From Lysobacter enzymogenes (GTDB taxonomy: Bacteria; Pseudomonadota; Gammaproteobacteria; Xanthomonadales; Xanthomonadaceae), in the NCBI RefSeq assembly GCF_900106525.1, contig NZ_FNOG01000006.1:377390-441389 (forward strand): a DNA stretch of 64,000 nt, written 5' to 3'. A program made the position numbers and the translations under genes. Below, one piece after another: positions 17,720 through 26,848 of the stretch. Every line of letters begins with the position of its first letter. The first letter of the stretch is position 1. A model generated the notes under the pieces. It had not been told where the DNA came from, did no database searches, and saw only the letters and a program-made list of their open reading frames with translations.

Positions 17720-19054
17720 ATGAGCATCTTCACCGAAGCCCAGTCCAAGGCGATTTTGGACAAGGTCGTGGCGCTGTCGAAGGCCGACGAGACCAGCGCG
17801 CGCCTGACCGGCGCGATCGAAGGCAACATCCGTTTCGCCCTCAACAACATCTCCACCAGTGGCGTGGTCAGCGACGTCAGCCTGTCGGTGCAGGTGTCGT
17901 TCGGCAAGCGCGTGGGCGTGGCCACCATCAACGAGTTCGACGACGCCGCGCTCGAGCGCGTGGTGCGCCGCGCCGAAGACCTGGCCCGGCTGGCCCCGGA
18001 AAACCCTGAGTTCATGCCGATCATCGACAAGCAGAGCTACAAGCCCAGCCCGACCTTCGCCGCCTCGACCGCGGCGATCGACCCGGAATTCCGGGCCAAG
18101 GTCGCCGCCGATTCGATCGGGCCGTGCCGCGAGGCCAAGCTGACCGCGGCCGGCTTCCTCGAAGACGGCCAGAGCTTCGTCGCCTTCGCCAACAGCAAGG
18201 GCAACTTCGGCTACCAGAGCGCGACCAGCTTCAACTACACCTGCACCGTGCGCACCGACGACGGCCGCGGTTCGGGCTGGGTCGGGCGCGACCTGACCGA
18301 CGCCGACGCGTTCAAGGCCGAGTCCGACATCCGCATCGCCATGCGCAAGGCCACCGAATCGGCCGAGGCCAAGGCGCTGGAGCCGGGCAAGTACACGGTG
18401 ATCCTGGAGCCGCACGCGGCCGCCGGGCTGATCTCGTTCATGATGAATTTCTTCGACGCGCGCCAGGCCGACGAAGGCCGCAGCTTCCTGTCCAAGAAGG
18501 GCGGCGGCAACAAGCTCGGCGAGCAGGTCTACGACCCGCGGGTGAACTTCGTCGCCGATCCGTGGGACCCGCGCGCGCCGGTGATGCCGTGGGACGTCGA
18601 GGGCCTGCCGCGCGAGAAGATGCCGATCGTCGAGAACGGCAAGGTGGTCGCGCTGAACTACTCGCGTTACTGGGCGCAAAAGCAGGGCAAGCGCGCGGTC
18701 GGCGCGCCGGGCAACCTGATCATGGCCGGCGGCGACAAGACCACCGCCGAGCTGGTCAAGAGCACCCAGAAGGGCATCCTGGTCACCCGCACCTGGTACA
18801 TCCGCATGGTCGATCCGCAGACCGTGCTGCTGACTGGGCTGACCCGCGACGGCACCTTCTACATCGAGAACGGGCAGATCAAGCATCCGGTCAAGAACTT
18901 CCGCTTCAACGAGTCGCCGGTGATCATGCTCAACAACATCGAAGAGCTCGGCCGACCGGTGCGCGTGGCCGGCGACGAGTCGACCCTGGTGATGATGATC
19001 CCGCCGATGAAGCTGCGCGATTTCACCTTCACCTCCTTGTCCGACGCGGTCTGA
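17720..19054 (+). CDS. TldE/PmbA-like protein
   Basis: A 444-residue member of the TldD/PmbA family without the HExxxH motif, as expected for the TldE-type non-catalytic partner. Family segments include LSVQVSFGKRVGVATINEFD, DDGRGSGWVGRDLTDAD, the GKYTVILEPHAAAGLISFMM core and RTWYIRMVDPQTVLLTGLTR near the C-terminus. No leader peptide is obvious at its N-terminus (MSIFTEAQSKAILDKV), unlike the two flanking TldD paralogues. If the partners act together, export by hitchhiking on the Tat substrate is one possibility. It is preceded by a ribosome binding site (CAGGAG) and lies in the same operon as both TldD genes. Confidence 0.88.
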   Translation: MSIFTEAQSKAILDKVVALSKADETSARLTGAIEGNIRFALNNISTSGVVSDVSLSVQVSFGKRVGVATINEFDDAALERVVRRAEDLARLAPENPEFMPIIDKQSYKPSPTFAASTAAIDPEFRAKVAADSIGPCREAKLTAAGFLEDGQSFVAFANSKGNFGYQSATSFNYTCTVRTDDGRGSGWVGRDLTDADAFKAESDIRIAMRKATESAEAKALEPGKYTVILEPHAAAGLISFMMNFFDARQADEGRSFLSKKGGGNKLGEQVYDPRVNFVADPWDPRAPVMPWDVEGLPREKMPIVENGKVVALNYSRYWAQKQGKRAVGAPGNLIMAGGDKTTAELVKSTQKGILVTRTWYIRMVDPQTVLLTGLTRDGTFYIENGQIKHPVKNFRFNESPVIMLNNIEELGRPVRVAGDESTLVMMIPPMKLRDFTFTSLSDAV

Positions 19055-19139
19055 CCGCACCCCGGCGGCGGCGCCCGGCGACGGGCGCGCCGCCGCGACG
19101 CTTCGCTCCGAGGCATTACCCGCAAGAGGCCGCACCGCC

Positions 19140-20765
19140 GTGCAACGACGCGATTTCCTCAGCTCCGCCGGCCTCGGCCTGGCCGGGCTCATGCTTCCCT
19201 TCGGCCGCAGCGTCGCCGCCGAAGCCTTGCTGGAACCGGCCGACCCGGCGCTGCGCAAGCGCCTGGCCGACACCGCGCTGGGCGCCGCCCGCGACGGCGG
19301 CGCGCAGTATTGCGACGTGCGCGTGGGGCGTTACCTGCGCCAATCGGTGCTGACCCGCGAGGCGCAGGTGCGCAACATCGTCAACGCCGAGTCGGTCGGT
19401 GTCGGCGTGCGGGTGCTGCGCGACGGCGCCTGGGGCTTCGCCGCGACTTCGCAGATGACGCCCGACGCGGTCGCCGCAGCGACGAAGCAGGCCTTGGCCA
19501 TCGCCAAGGCCAATGCGCGCGCGCAAACGCGCAAGGTCGAGCTGGCGCCGGTGCAGGGCGTGGGCGAAACGCGTTGGGCCACGCCGGTGCGCAAGAACGC
19601 GCTGGTGGTGCCGGTCAAGGACAAGGTCGACCTGCTGATGTCGGTCAACGCCGCCGCGCTCAAGAACGGCGCCGACTTCGTCCAGTCCAACCTGTTCGCG
19701 ATCAACGAGCAGAAGTATTTCGCTTCCACCGACGGCAGCTACATCGACCAGGACATCCACCGCATCTGGCTGCCGCTGACCGCGACCGCGGTCGACAAGG
19801 CCAGCGGCAAGTTCCGCACCCGCGACGGGCTGTCGGCGCCGATGGGTATGGGCTTCGAATACCTCGACGCCGATCCGGCCGGCAAGTTCGCCCTGCCGGG
19901 CGGGCTGACCGGCTACGGCCGCAGCTACGACGTGATCGAAGACGCGATCGCCGCCGCGCGCCACGCCCGCGCCAAGCTCAAGGCGCCGTCGGTGAAGCCG
20001 GGCAAGTACGATCTGGTGATTGATCCGACCAACCTGTTCCTGACCATCCACGAAAACGTCGGCCATCCGCTCGAACTCGACCGCGTGCTCGGCTACGAAG
20101 CCAACTACGCCGGCACCAGCTTCGCCACGCTCGACAAGCGCGAGGCCGGCTTCAAGTACGGCAGCGAGCGGGTCAACTTCGTCGCCGACAAGACCCGGCC
20201 CGGCAGCCTCGGCGCGGTCGGCTTCGACGACGAGGGCGTGAAGACGCGCGAGTGGGATCTGGTCCGCGACGGCGTGCTGGTGGATTACCAGGCCACCCGC
20301 GACGAGGCGCATATCCTCGGCCATAAGGAATCGCACGGCTGCAGCTATGCCGATTCGTGGTCGAGCGTGCAGTTCCAGCGCATGCCCAACGTGTCGCTGC
20401 GGCCGGGCAAGGACAAACTCAGCGTCGCCGACATGATCAAGGGCGTGGAGCGCGGGCTGTACATCCACGGCCGCGGTTCGTATTCGATCGACCAGCAGCG
20501 CTACAACGCCCAGTTCGGCGGGCAGTTGTTCTTCGAGATCAAGAACGGGCAGGTCGCCGGCCTGATCGAGGACGCGGCCTACCAGATCCGCACGCCGGAG
20601 TTCTGGGCCTCGTGCTCGGCGATCTGCGACGAGCGCGATTTCCGCCTCGGCGGTTCGTTCTTCGACGGCAAGGGCCAGCCGAGCCAGGTCTCGGCGGTCT
20701 CGCACGGCGCGGCCACCGCGCGCTTCGACGGGGTCAACGTCATCAACACCGCGCGGGCGTTGTAG
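19140..20765 (+). CDS. Second TldD-type protein with twin-arginine-like leader
   Basis: A 541-residue paralogue of the TldD protein encoded at 16073, closely similar along its whole length. It keeps the metal motif (TIHENVGHPLELDRVLGYEA) and a twin-arginine-like leader (QRRDFLSSAGLGLAGLMLPF, then VAAE). The start is GTG at 19140, directly before the RR motif. The duplication flanks the TldE-like gene, giving a TldD-TldE-TldD order, so alternative heterodimers may form with one TldE. Function in the envelope is inferred from the leader and from the membrane-protein operon downstream. Confidence 0.9.
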   Translation: MQRRDFLSSAGLGLAGLMLPFGRSVAAEALLEPADPALRKRLADTALGAARDGGAQYCDVRVGRYLRQSVLTREAQVRNIVNAESVGVGVRVLRDGAWGFAATSQMTPDAVAAATKQALAIAKANARAQTRKVELAPVQGVGETRWATPVRKNALVVPVKDKVDLLMSVNAAALKNGADFVQSNLFAINEQKYFASTDGSYIDQDIHRIWLPLTATAVDKASGKFRTRDGLSAPMGMGFEYLDADPAGKFALPGGLTGYGRSYDVIEDAIAAARHARAKLKAPSVKPGKYDLVIDPTNLFLTIHENVGHPLELDRVLGYEANYAGTSFATLDKREAGFKYGSERVNFVADKTRPGSLGAVGFDDEGVKTREWDLVRDGVLVDYQATRDEAHILGHKESHGCSYADSWSSVQFQRMPNVSLRPGKDKLSVADMIKGVERGLYIHGRGSYSIDQQRYNAQFGGQLFFEIKNGQVAGLIEDAAYQIRTPEFWASCSAICDERDFRLGGSFFDGKGQPSQVSAVSHGAATARFDGVNVINTARAL

Positions 20766-20827
20766 CCGGTGCGGGCGATGGCGGCCTCGGTCCGGCGAGT
20801 GGCCGCCGCGCGCAAGGACGCTGCGCG

Positions 20828-21529
20828 GTGAATCGTGCCCAGTTCCTGCGGCTGATGCTCGGCGCCGCGGCCGGCGCGTGGCTGGCGCGTTCGCCGCTGG
20901 CGCACGCCGCGGCCGATTACGATTTCTGGTTCACCCGGCTCAAGTACGACTCCGGCGACTGGGACGTCGACCAGCGCATGCCGGCCAACCTGATCACGTC
21001 CTTGATCGACTACACCAACCTGCGCGTGGACCCGAAGGAGCACGTGCTGGCGCTGGCCGACCCGAAGATGCTGGCGGCGCCGTTCTGCTATCTGGCCGGG
21101 CACAAGCTGGTCGAGTTCAACCCCGACGAGCGGCGCAATTTCGAGCGCTACGTGCGCAACGGCGGGTTCGTGTTCGTCGACGATTGCAACCACGACATCG
21201 ACGGCTTGTTCGCCAAGTCGTTCGAGGCGCAGATGGCCAAGATCTTCGGCGCCAAGGCGCTGAAGAAGCTGCCGAAGAACCATGCGATCTACCGCAGCTT
21301 CTTCGTCTTCGACGGGCCGCCGGCGACCGGTTTCGAACTCAACGGCTGGGGCGACGATCTGGTCCACGATTACCTCAAGGGCATCGAGATCGACGGGCGC
21401 CTCGGGCTGCTGTACAGCAACAAGGACTACGGCTGCGAATGGGACTACGACTGGCGCAACAAGCGCTTCCTGGCCGAGGACAACACCAAGTTCGGGGTCA
21501 ACATCGTGATGTATGCGTTGAACTCGTGA
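20828..21529 (+). CDS. DUF4159 domain-containing exported protein
   Basis: A 233-residue protein starting at GTG 20828. The N-terminus (NRAQFLRLMLGAAAGAWLARSPLAHAAA) is an export signal. The mature part is DUF4159: FTRLKYDSGDWDVDQ at the start, then a Rossmann-like core with NGGFVFVDDCNHDIDGLF, and GLLYSNKDYGCEWDYDW near the end. DUF4159 proteins commonly occur with MoxR, DUF58 and BatA-type genes, and that is the case here. The biochemical role is unknown; the fold is related to glutamine amidotransferase-like domains. It links the TldD/E genes to the MoxR block. Confidence 0.86.
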   Translation: MNRAQFLRLMLGAAAGAWLARSPLAHAAADYDFWFTRLKYDSGDWDVDQRMPANLITSLIDYTNLRVDPKEHVLALADPKMLAAPFCYLAGHKLVEFNPDERRNFERYVRNGGFVFVDDCNHDIDGLFAKSFEAQMAKIFGAKALKKLPKNHAIYRSFFVFDGPPATGFELNGWGDDLVHDYLKGIEIDGRLGLLYSNKDYGCEWDYDWRNKRFLAEDNTKFGVNIVMYALNS

Positions 21530-21566
21530 TTCTTCATCGGCACAGCGGATGGTTTCGGGAGCGGTT

Positions 21567-22568
<1,002 letters not shown>

Positions 22569-22614
22569 TCGCGATGGCGGGCGACGGCGGCGCGGCGACG
22601 GGTGAGGGCGGATC

Positions 22615-23508
22615 GTGCGCGATCTGATCCCTGCCGACGTGCGCGCGCGCTTGCGCAGCCTCAGTCTCGTTTCGCGCCGCGCAGTCGGAGCGCAGGGGAT
22701 CGGCGCGCACCACAGCCGCTCGCGCGGCGCCGGGCTGGAGTTCGCTCAATACCGGGCTTATGAGCCCGGCGACGAACTGCGCCAGATCGACTGGAAACTG
22801 TATGCGCGCTCGGACCGTTTCTTCGTCCGCGAAGCCGAGCGCGAAAGCCCGCTGGCGGCGTGGCTGCTGCTCGACGCCAGCGCCTCGATGGACCAGCGCG
22901 ACGGCGCGCGCCCGGATTATTCGCGCCTGGACGCAGCCAAGGCCATCGCCGCCTGCACGGCGGAACTGGCGCTGCGCCAGAACGATCGCTTCGGCCTGAT
23001 CGCCCTGCGCGAGGACGGCCTGCGCCTGATTCCGCCCGCGACCGGCCCGCGCCAGCGCGACCGCCTGTTGCTGGAACTGCACGGCCTGCAGGCGCGCGGC
23101 GCCTGGCCGCAGGCGGCGCTGCTGCGGCCGCTGTGGGAGCGCATCGGCGCCGGCGATCTGGTGCTGATGCTCGGCGACGGCCTCGACGAAGGCGCGCTGG
23201 CGGTGGCCGAGCGCCTGGCCGCGGCGCGGCGCGAAGTGCTCAGCGTGCGCATCCTCACCGCCGAGGAACGCGATTTCCCGTTCCGCGGCGGCCACCGTTT
23301 CCGCGATCCGGAGAGCGGCGAGGAACTGCTCGGCGACGGCGACGCATTGCGGCGCGAATTCATCCAACGCTTCGCCACCGCGCGCGCCGCGGTCGATGCG
23401 CGCATGGACTCGGCCAGCATCCGCCACGCCGAGCACGTGCTCGATGAGCCAGTCGACCTGCCGCTGCGGCGCCTGTTCGGCGACCGCGACGCCGCGGGGG
23501 ACGCATGA
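22615..23508 (+). CDS. DUF58 domain-containing protein
   Basis: A 297-residue protein starting at GTG 22615. The DUF58 hallmark GDELRQIDWKLYARSDRFFV is present near residues 53-72, followed by a von Willebrand A-like core with the MIDAS-type sequence LLLDASASMD. No membrane segment is visible. DUF58 proteins are the usual MoxR partners. The gene overlaps the next by four bases, in the order MoxR-DUF58-BatA typical of aerotolerance-like operons. Confidence 0.93.
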   Translation: MRDLIPADVRARLRSLSLVSRRAVGAQGIGAHHSRSRGAGLEFAQYRAYEPGDELRQIDWKLYARSDRFFVREAERESPLAAWLLLDASASMDQRDGARPDYSRLDAAKAIAACTAELALRQNDRFGLIALREDGLRLIPPATGPRQRDRLLLELHGLQARGAWPQAALLRPLWERIGAGDLVLMLGDGLDEGALAVAERLAAARREVLSVRILTAEERDFPFRGGHRFRDPESGEELLGDGDALRREFIQRFATARAAVDARMDSASIRHAEHVLDEPVDLPLRRLFGDRDAAGDA

Positions 23509-24668
23509 ACGCGGCGCTGCTGCTGCCGATGGCGCTGGCCGCGCTGGCGGCGCTGGCGCTGCCGTTGCTGATCCACCTGGCGCGGCGCAGCGAACAGCGC
23601 CCGACCGTATTCGCCGCGCTGCGCTGGCTGCGCGAGAAGCCGCGCCCGCGCAGCCGCCTGCGCTTCGACGAATGGCCGCTGTTGCTGCTGCGCCTGCTGC
23701 TGTTGGCGGCGCTGGCGCTGCTGCTGGCCAAGCCGGTGTTGTACGGCGCGCAGCCGCGCACCGCGTGGTTGGCGGTCGCGCCGGGCGTCGATCCGGTGCG
23801 CGCAGCGGCGGAGTTCGGCGACGCCGAACTGGAACGGCGCTGGCTGGCGCCGGGCTTCCCCGAGCTTGATCGGCCGGCGCCCACGTCGCCGGCCGACACC
23901 GCCAGCCTGCTGCGCGAACTGGACGCGAGCTTGCCGCCCGGCGTCGCCTTGACCGTGGCGGTGCCGACGCGGCTCGATGGCGCCGACGGCGCGCGTCTGC
24001 GCCTGTCGCGGCCGGTGCAGTGGCGCGTCATCGACGACTCCGCAAGCGCGGCCGCCGCGACGACGCCGCGCGAGACAGCGCTCGCGCCGCCGCCGATCCG
24101 CTACGCGCCCGAACGCGCGGCTGCGGCGGTCTATCTGCGCGCCGCGGTCGGCGCCTGGAACGAACCGGCCGTGGCGGTGGACGCCGCGCCGCTGGCGCAG
24201 GCCTACGATGCGAAGGCGCGCACGCTGATCTGGCTGGCGCCCGGCCCGGTGCCGGCTGCGGTGCGCGAGTGGGTCGGGCAGGGCGGCCGGGTGCTGCTGG
24301 ACGCGCAGGCGCAGTGGCCCGAAGCGCGTTTCGACGCGCCGCTGTGGCGCGATGCGGACGGCACGGTGCGCGTGGTTGGCGCGCGCGTGGGCCGCGGCCA
24401 GGCGCTGCGCTTCGCCGGCCCGGTGCAGCCGCGCGAGTGGCCGGCGCTGTTGCAGCCCGGATTCGCCGCCGGGCTGCGCGACTTGTTCGCTGCCACGCCG
24501 CCGCAACCGGCGCGGGTAGCGGCGCGCGACTACGCGCCGGTTGCAGGCGGCCCGGCGTTCGCCGCGCCGCCGCTGGATCTGCGGGTATGGCTGGCCTTGC
24601 TGGTCGCGGCCTTGTTCCTGCTTGAGCGTTGGTTGGCCACGCGTTCCAGGCGCGGGGTTGCGCCATGA
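23505..24668 (+). CDS. BatA-type membrane protein
   Basis: A 387-residue membrane protein. The N-terminus matches the BatA domain: MNAALLLPMALAALAALALP, LLIHLARRSEQRPTVFAALRWL, then a second membrane helix (LLLLRLLLLAALALLLAKPV). A long, variable, probably periplasmic part follows, and a final membrane helix (LRVWLALLVAALFLLERWLA) ends the protein. The N-terminal double-helix domain is found in Bat and related proteins. ATG overlaps the preceding DUF58 stop and the stop overlaps the next ATG, so it is translationally coupled on both sides. Confidence 0.9.
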   Translation: MNAALLLPMALAALAALALPLLIHLARRSEQRPTVFAALRWLREKPRPRSRLRFDEWPLLLLRLLLLAALALLLAKPVLYGAQPRTAWLAVAPGVDPVRAAAEFGDAELERRWLAPGFPELDRPAPTSPADTASLLRELDASLPPGVALTVAVPTRLDGADGARLRLSRPVQWRVIDDSASAAAATTPRETALAPPPIRYAPERAAAAVYLRAAVGAWNEPAVAVDAAPLAQAYDAKARTLIWLAPGPVPAAVREWVGQGGRVLLDAQAQWPEARFDAPLWRDADGTVRVVGARVGRGQALRFAGPVQPREWPALLQPGFAAGLRDLFAATPPQPARVAARDYAPVAGGPAFAAPPLDLRVWLALLVAALFLLERWLATRSRRGVAP

Positions 24669-26848
24669 CCGCGATGCAGCGAATCCAGCATTGGCACGCG
24701 CAGGTGCGCCGCAGCCGCGCGATCCACTTGGCGCTGGTTTGGGGCGTGTGGCTGGTGCCGTTGTTCGCCTTGAGCGCGAGGTGGCTCGGCGTCGGCCCGG
24801 CTTGCGCCGTCGTCGTGGTCGCCATTGCCGCGGTCGCGGTGCGGGTCTGGCGCGGTGTCCGACGCCTGGATCGCGAATGGCTGGTGCGGCGCCTCAATGC
24901 GCTGCGCTCCGACATGGACGACAGCGCCGATCTGTTGTTCGCCGAACCCGATTCGCTGCGCGGGTTGCAGCGTTTGCAGCGCGAGCGATTGCAGCGGCGG
25001 ATCGAAGCCGGGCCGGACAGCGATCTGCGCGAGCCGCAGTCGTGGCGCACCTTGGCCGCTGGCGCGACGATCGCGCTGGCGCTGACTGCGGCGGTCGTGT
25101 TGTGGCCGCAAGCCAACCGTATGCCGGCCGAACCCGCATTGTCGCCCACGCCGCCGGTCGCCGCCGCGCCGGGCCAGCCGCGTCTGGTCGCCCAGGCGCT
25201 GCGGATCGAACCGCCGCGCTACACCGGTTTGCCGGCGCGCGACGAACCCAGCCTGGAAGGCCGCGCGCCCGAAGGCGCGACACTGCGCTGGCGTCTGCGC
25301 TTCCAGCCGCAACCGGCGCAGGCCGCCTTGGTCTTCCACGACGGCGAACGCCTGCCGCTGCGGCGCGAAGGCGAGGACTGGAGCGCGCAGCGCGCGTTGG
25401 CCAAGTCCAGCCTGTATCGGATCGAAGCGGCCGGCGCGCCGCAGGCGCAGAGCCGGCGGCTGTACCGCCTCGACCTGATTCCCGACCGCCCGCCGCAACT
25501 GCGCGTGCTGCAGCCCGAGCGCGGCCTCACCTTGCTAACGCGCGGCCAGAAGAGCTGGCCGCTGGCGTTCGAGGCCAGCGACGACTACGGCGTCGCCGCC
25601 GGCGCGCGCCTGCGCATCGTGCTGGCGCAAGGCAGCGGCGAGCAGATCACCTTCCGCGAACGCAGCGTCGAACTGCGCGGCAGCGGCGATGCGACCCGCA
25701 AGCGCTTCGTCCACGCGCTGGATCTGGCCGCGCTCGGCTTCGCGGTCGGCGACGACCTGATCGTCCAGCTCAGCGTGTCCGACAACCGCGCGCCGCAGCC
25801 GCAGACCGCGCTGAGCCCGAGCCTGATCCTGCGTTGGCCGGCCGATCCGGGCAGCGACGCCACCGGCATCGAGGGCATGGTCAAGACGGTGTTGCCGGCG
25901 TATTTCCGCAGCCAGCGCCAGATCATCATCGACGCCGAAGCCTTGCTCGCGCAGCGGCGCAAGCTCGACGGCGAGACGTTCGTGAAGAAATCCGATGCCA
26001 TCGGCGTCGACCAGCGCCTGCTGCGCCTGCGCTACGGCCAGTTCCTCGGCGAGGAGGCCGAGGGCGAGCCCAAGCTGCCGACCAGCGACAGCGACGACGA
26101 TCACGCGCACGATGGACATGAAGGCGAGCATCGCCACGGCGACCGTGCCGATGCGCCAGCGCCCGCCGACGCGCACGATCACGACCACGGCGCGCCGGCC
26201 GCGGCCAAGCCGGTGTTCGGCGAATCCGGTTCGGTGCTGCAGGAATTCGGCCACACCCACGACCACGCCGAGGCCGCGACCTTGCTCGATCCGCAGACCC
26301 GCGCGCTGTTGAAGTCCGCGCTGGACCAGATGTGGCAGTCGGAACTGCATCTGCGCCAGGGCCAGCCGCAACAGGCGCTGCCGTTCGCGTACAAGGCGTT
26401 GGGCTTCATCAAGCAGGTGCAGCAGGCCAGCCGGATCTATCTGGCGCGGGTCGGGCCGGAGCTGCCGCCGATCGACGAAAGCCGGCGCCTGGGCGGCGAC
26501 CGCGCGGGGCTGGCGCGGCGCGAGGATGCGCTGGCGGCGGCGAGCGCGGCCGATCCGTTGCCGGCGCAGTTGTGGCGCGAGTTGCAGGCGCCGGCGTCGC
26601 AGCCGGTGGATTACGCGGCGCTGGAGCGTTGGCTCGGCGCGAATCAGGCGCGCGTGCCCGATCCGCTCGCGTTCGCCGCGGCGCTGGCCGCGCTGCGCGA
26701 CCGGCCCGATTGCGGCGAGTGCCGCGCGCGCCTGCGCGGCCTGCTGTGGCCGCTGTTGCAGCCGCCCGCGGCGGCGGTGCGTGCGCGCGAGGCCGGCGAT
26801 GCGCGCGACCGTCGTTACTTCGACGCCTTGCGGCAGGAGGCGCGATGA
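24665..26848 (+). CDS. DUF4175-like membrane protein with His-rich insert
   Basis: A 727-residue protein with two membrane helices near the N-terminus (about residues 19-36 and 45-62) and another near 135-150, then a large soluble part. The arrangement resembles DUF4175 family proteins of Bat-like operons. Near residues 475-520 there is a strongly His/Asp/Glu-rich insert (short examples: DDDHAHDGHEGEHRHGD and DAHDHDHG), which looks like a flexible metal-binding linker. The C-terminal part is helical and Arg/Ala-rich. The start at 24665 is preferred because it overlaps the previous stop (ATGA). Function is unknown; coupling to MoxR/DUF58 suggests assembly or quality control in the envelope. 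Confidence 0.8.
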   Translation: MTAMQRIQHWHAQVRRSRAIHLALVWGVWLVPLFALSARWLGVGPACAVVVVAIAAVAVRVWRGVRRLDREWLVRRLNALRSDMDDSADLLFAEPDSLRGLQRLQRERLQRRIEAGPDSDLREPQSWRTLAAGATIALALTAAVVLWPQANRMPAEPALSPTPPVAAAPGQPRLVAQALRIEPPRYTGLPARDEPSLEGRAPEGATLRWRLRFQPQPAQAALVFHDGERLPLRREGEDWSAQRALAKSSLYRIEAAGAPQAQSRRLYRLDLIPDRPPQLRVLQPERGLTLLTRGQKSWPLAFEASDDYGVAAGARLRIVLAQGSGEQITFRERSVELRGSGDATRKRFVHALDLAALGFAVGDDLIVQLSVSDNRAPQPQTALSPSLILRWPADPGSDATGIEGMVKTVLPAYFRSQRQIIIDAEALLAQRRKLDGETFVKKSDAIGVDQRLLRLRYGQFLGEEAEGEPKLPTSDSDDDHAHDGHEGEHRHGDRADAPAPADAHDHDHGAPAAAKPVFGESGSVLQEFGHTHDHAEAATLLDPQTRALLKSALDQMWQSELHLRQGQPQQALPFAYKALGFIKQVQQASRIYLARVGPELPPIDESRRLGGDRAGLARREDALAAASAADPLPAQLWRELQAPASQPVDYAALERWLGANQARVPDPLAFAAALAALRDRPDCGECRARLRGLLWPLLQPPAAAVRAREAGDARDRRYFDALRQEAR

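Noticed and set aside
16055-19273. A 1072-codon open frame on the minus strand opposite the TldD/TldE genes
   Set aside because: It mirrors the TldD/TldE genes, which have clear families and motifs. High-GC DNA often leaves antisense frames open, and its composition (Val/Ala/Asp/Arg-rich repeats) has no domain.
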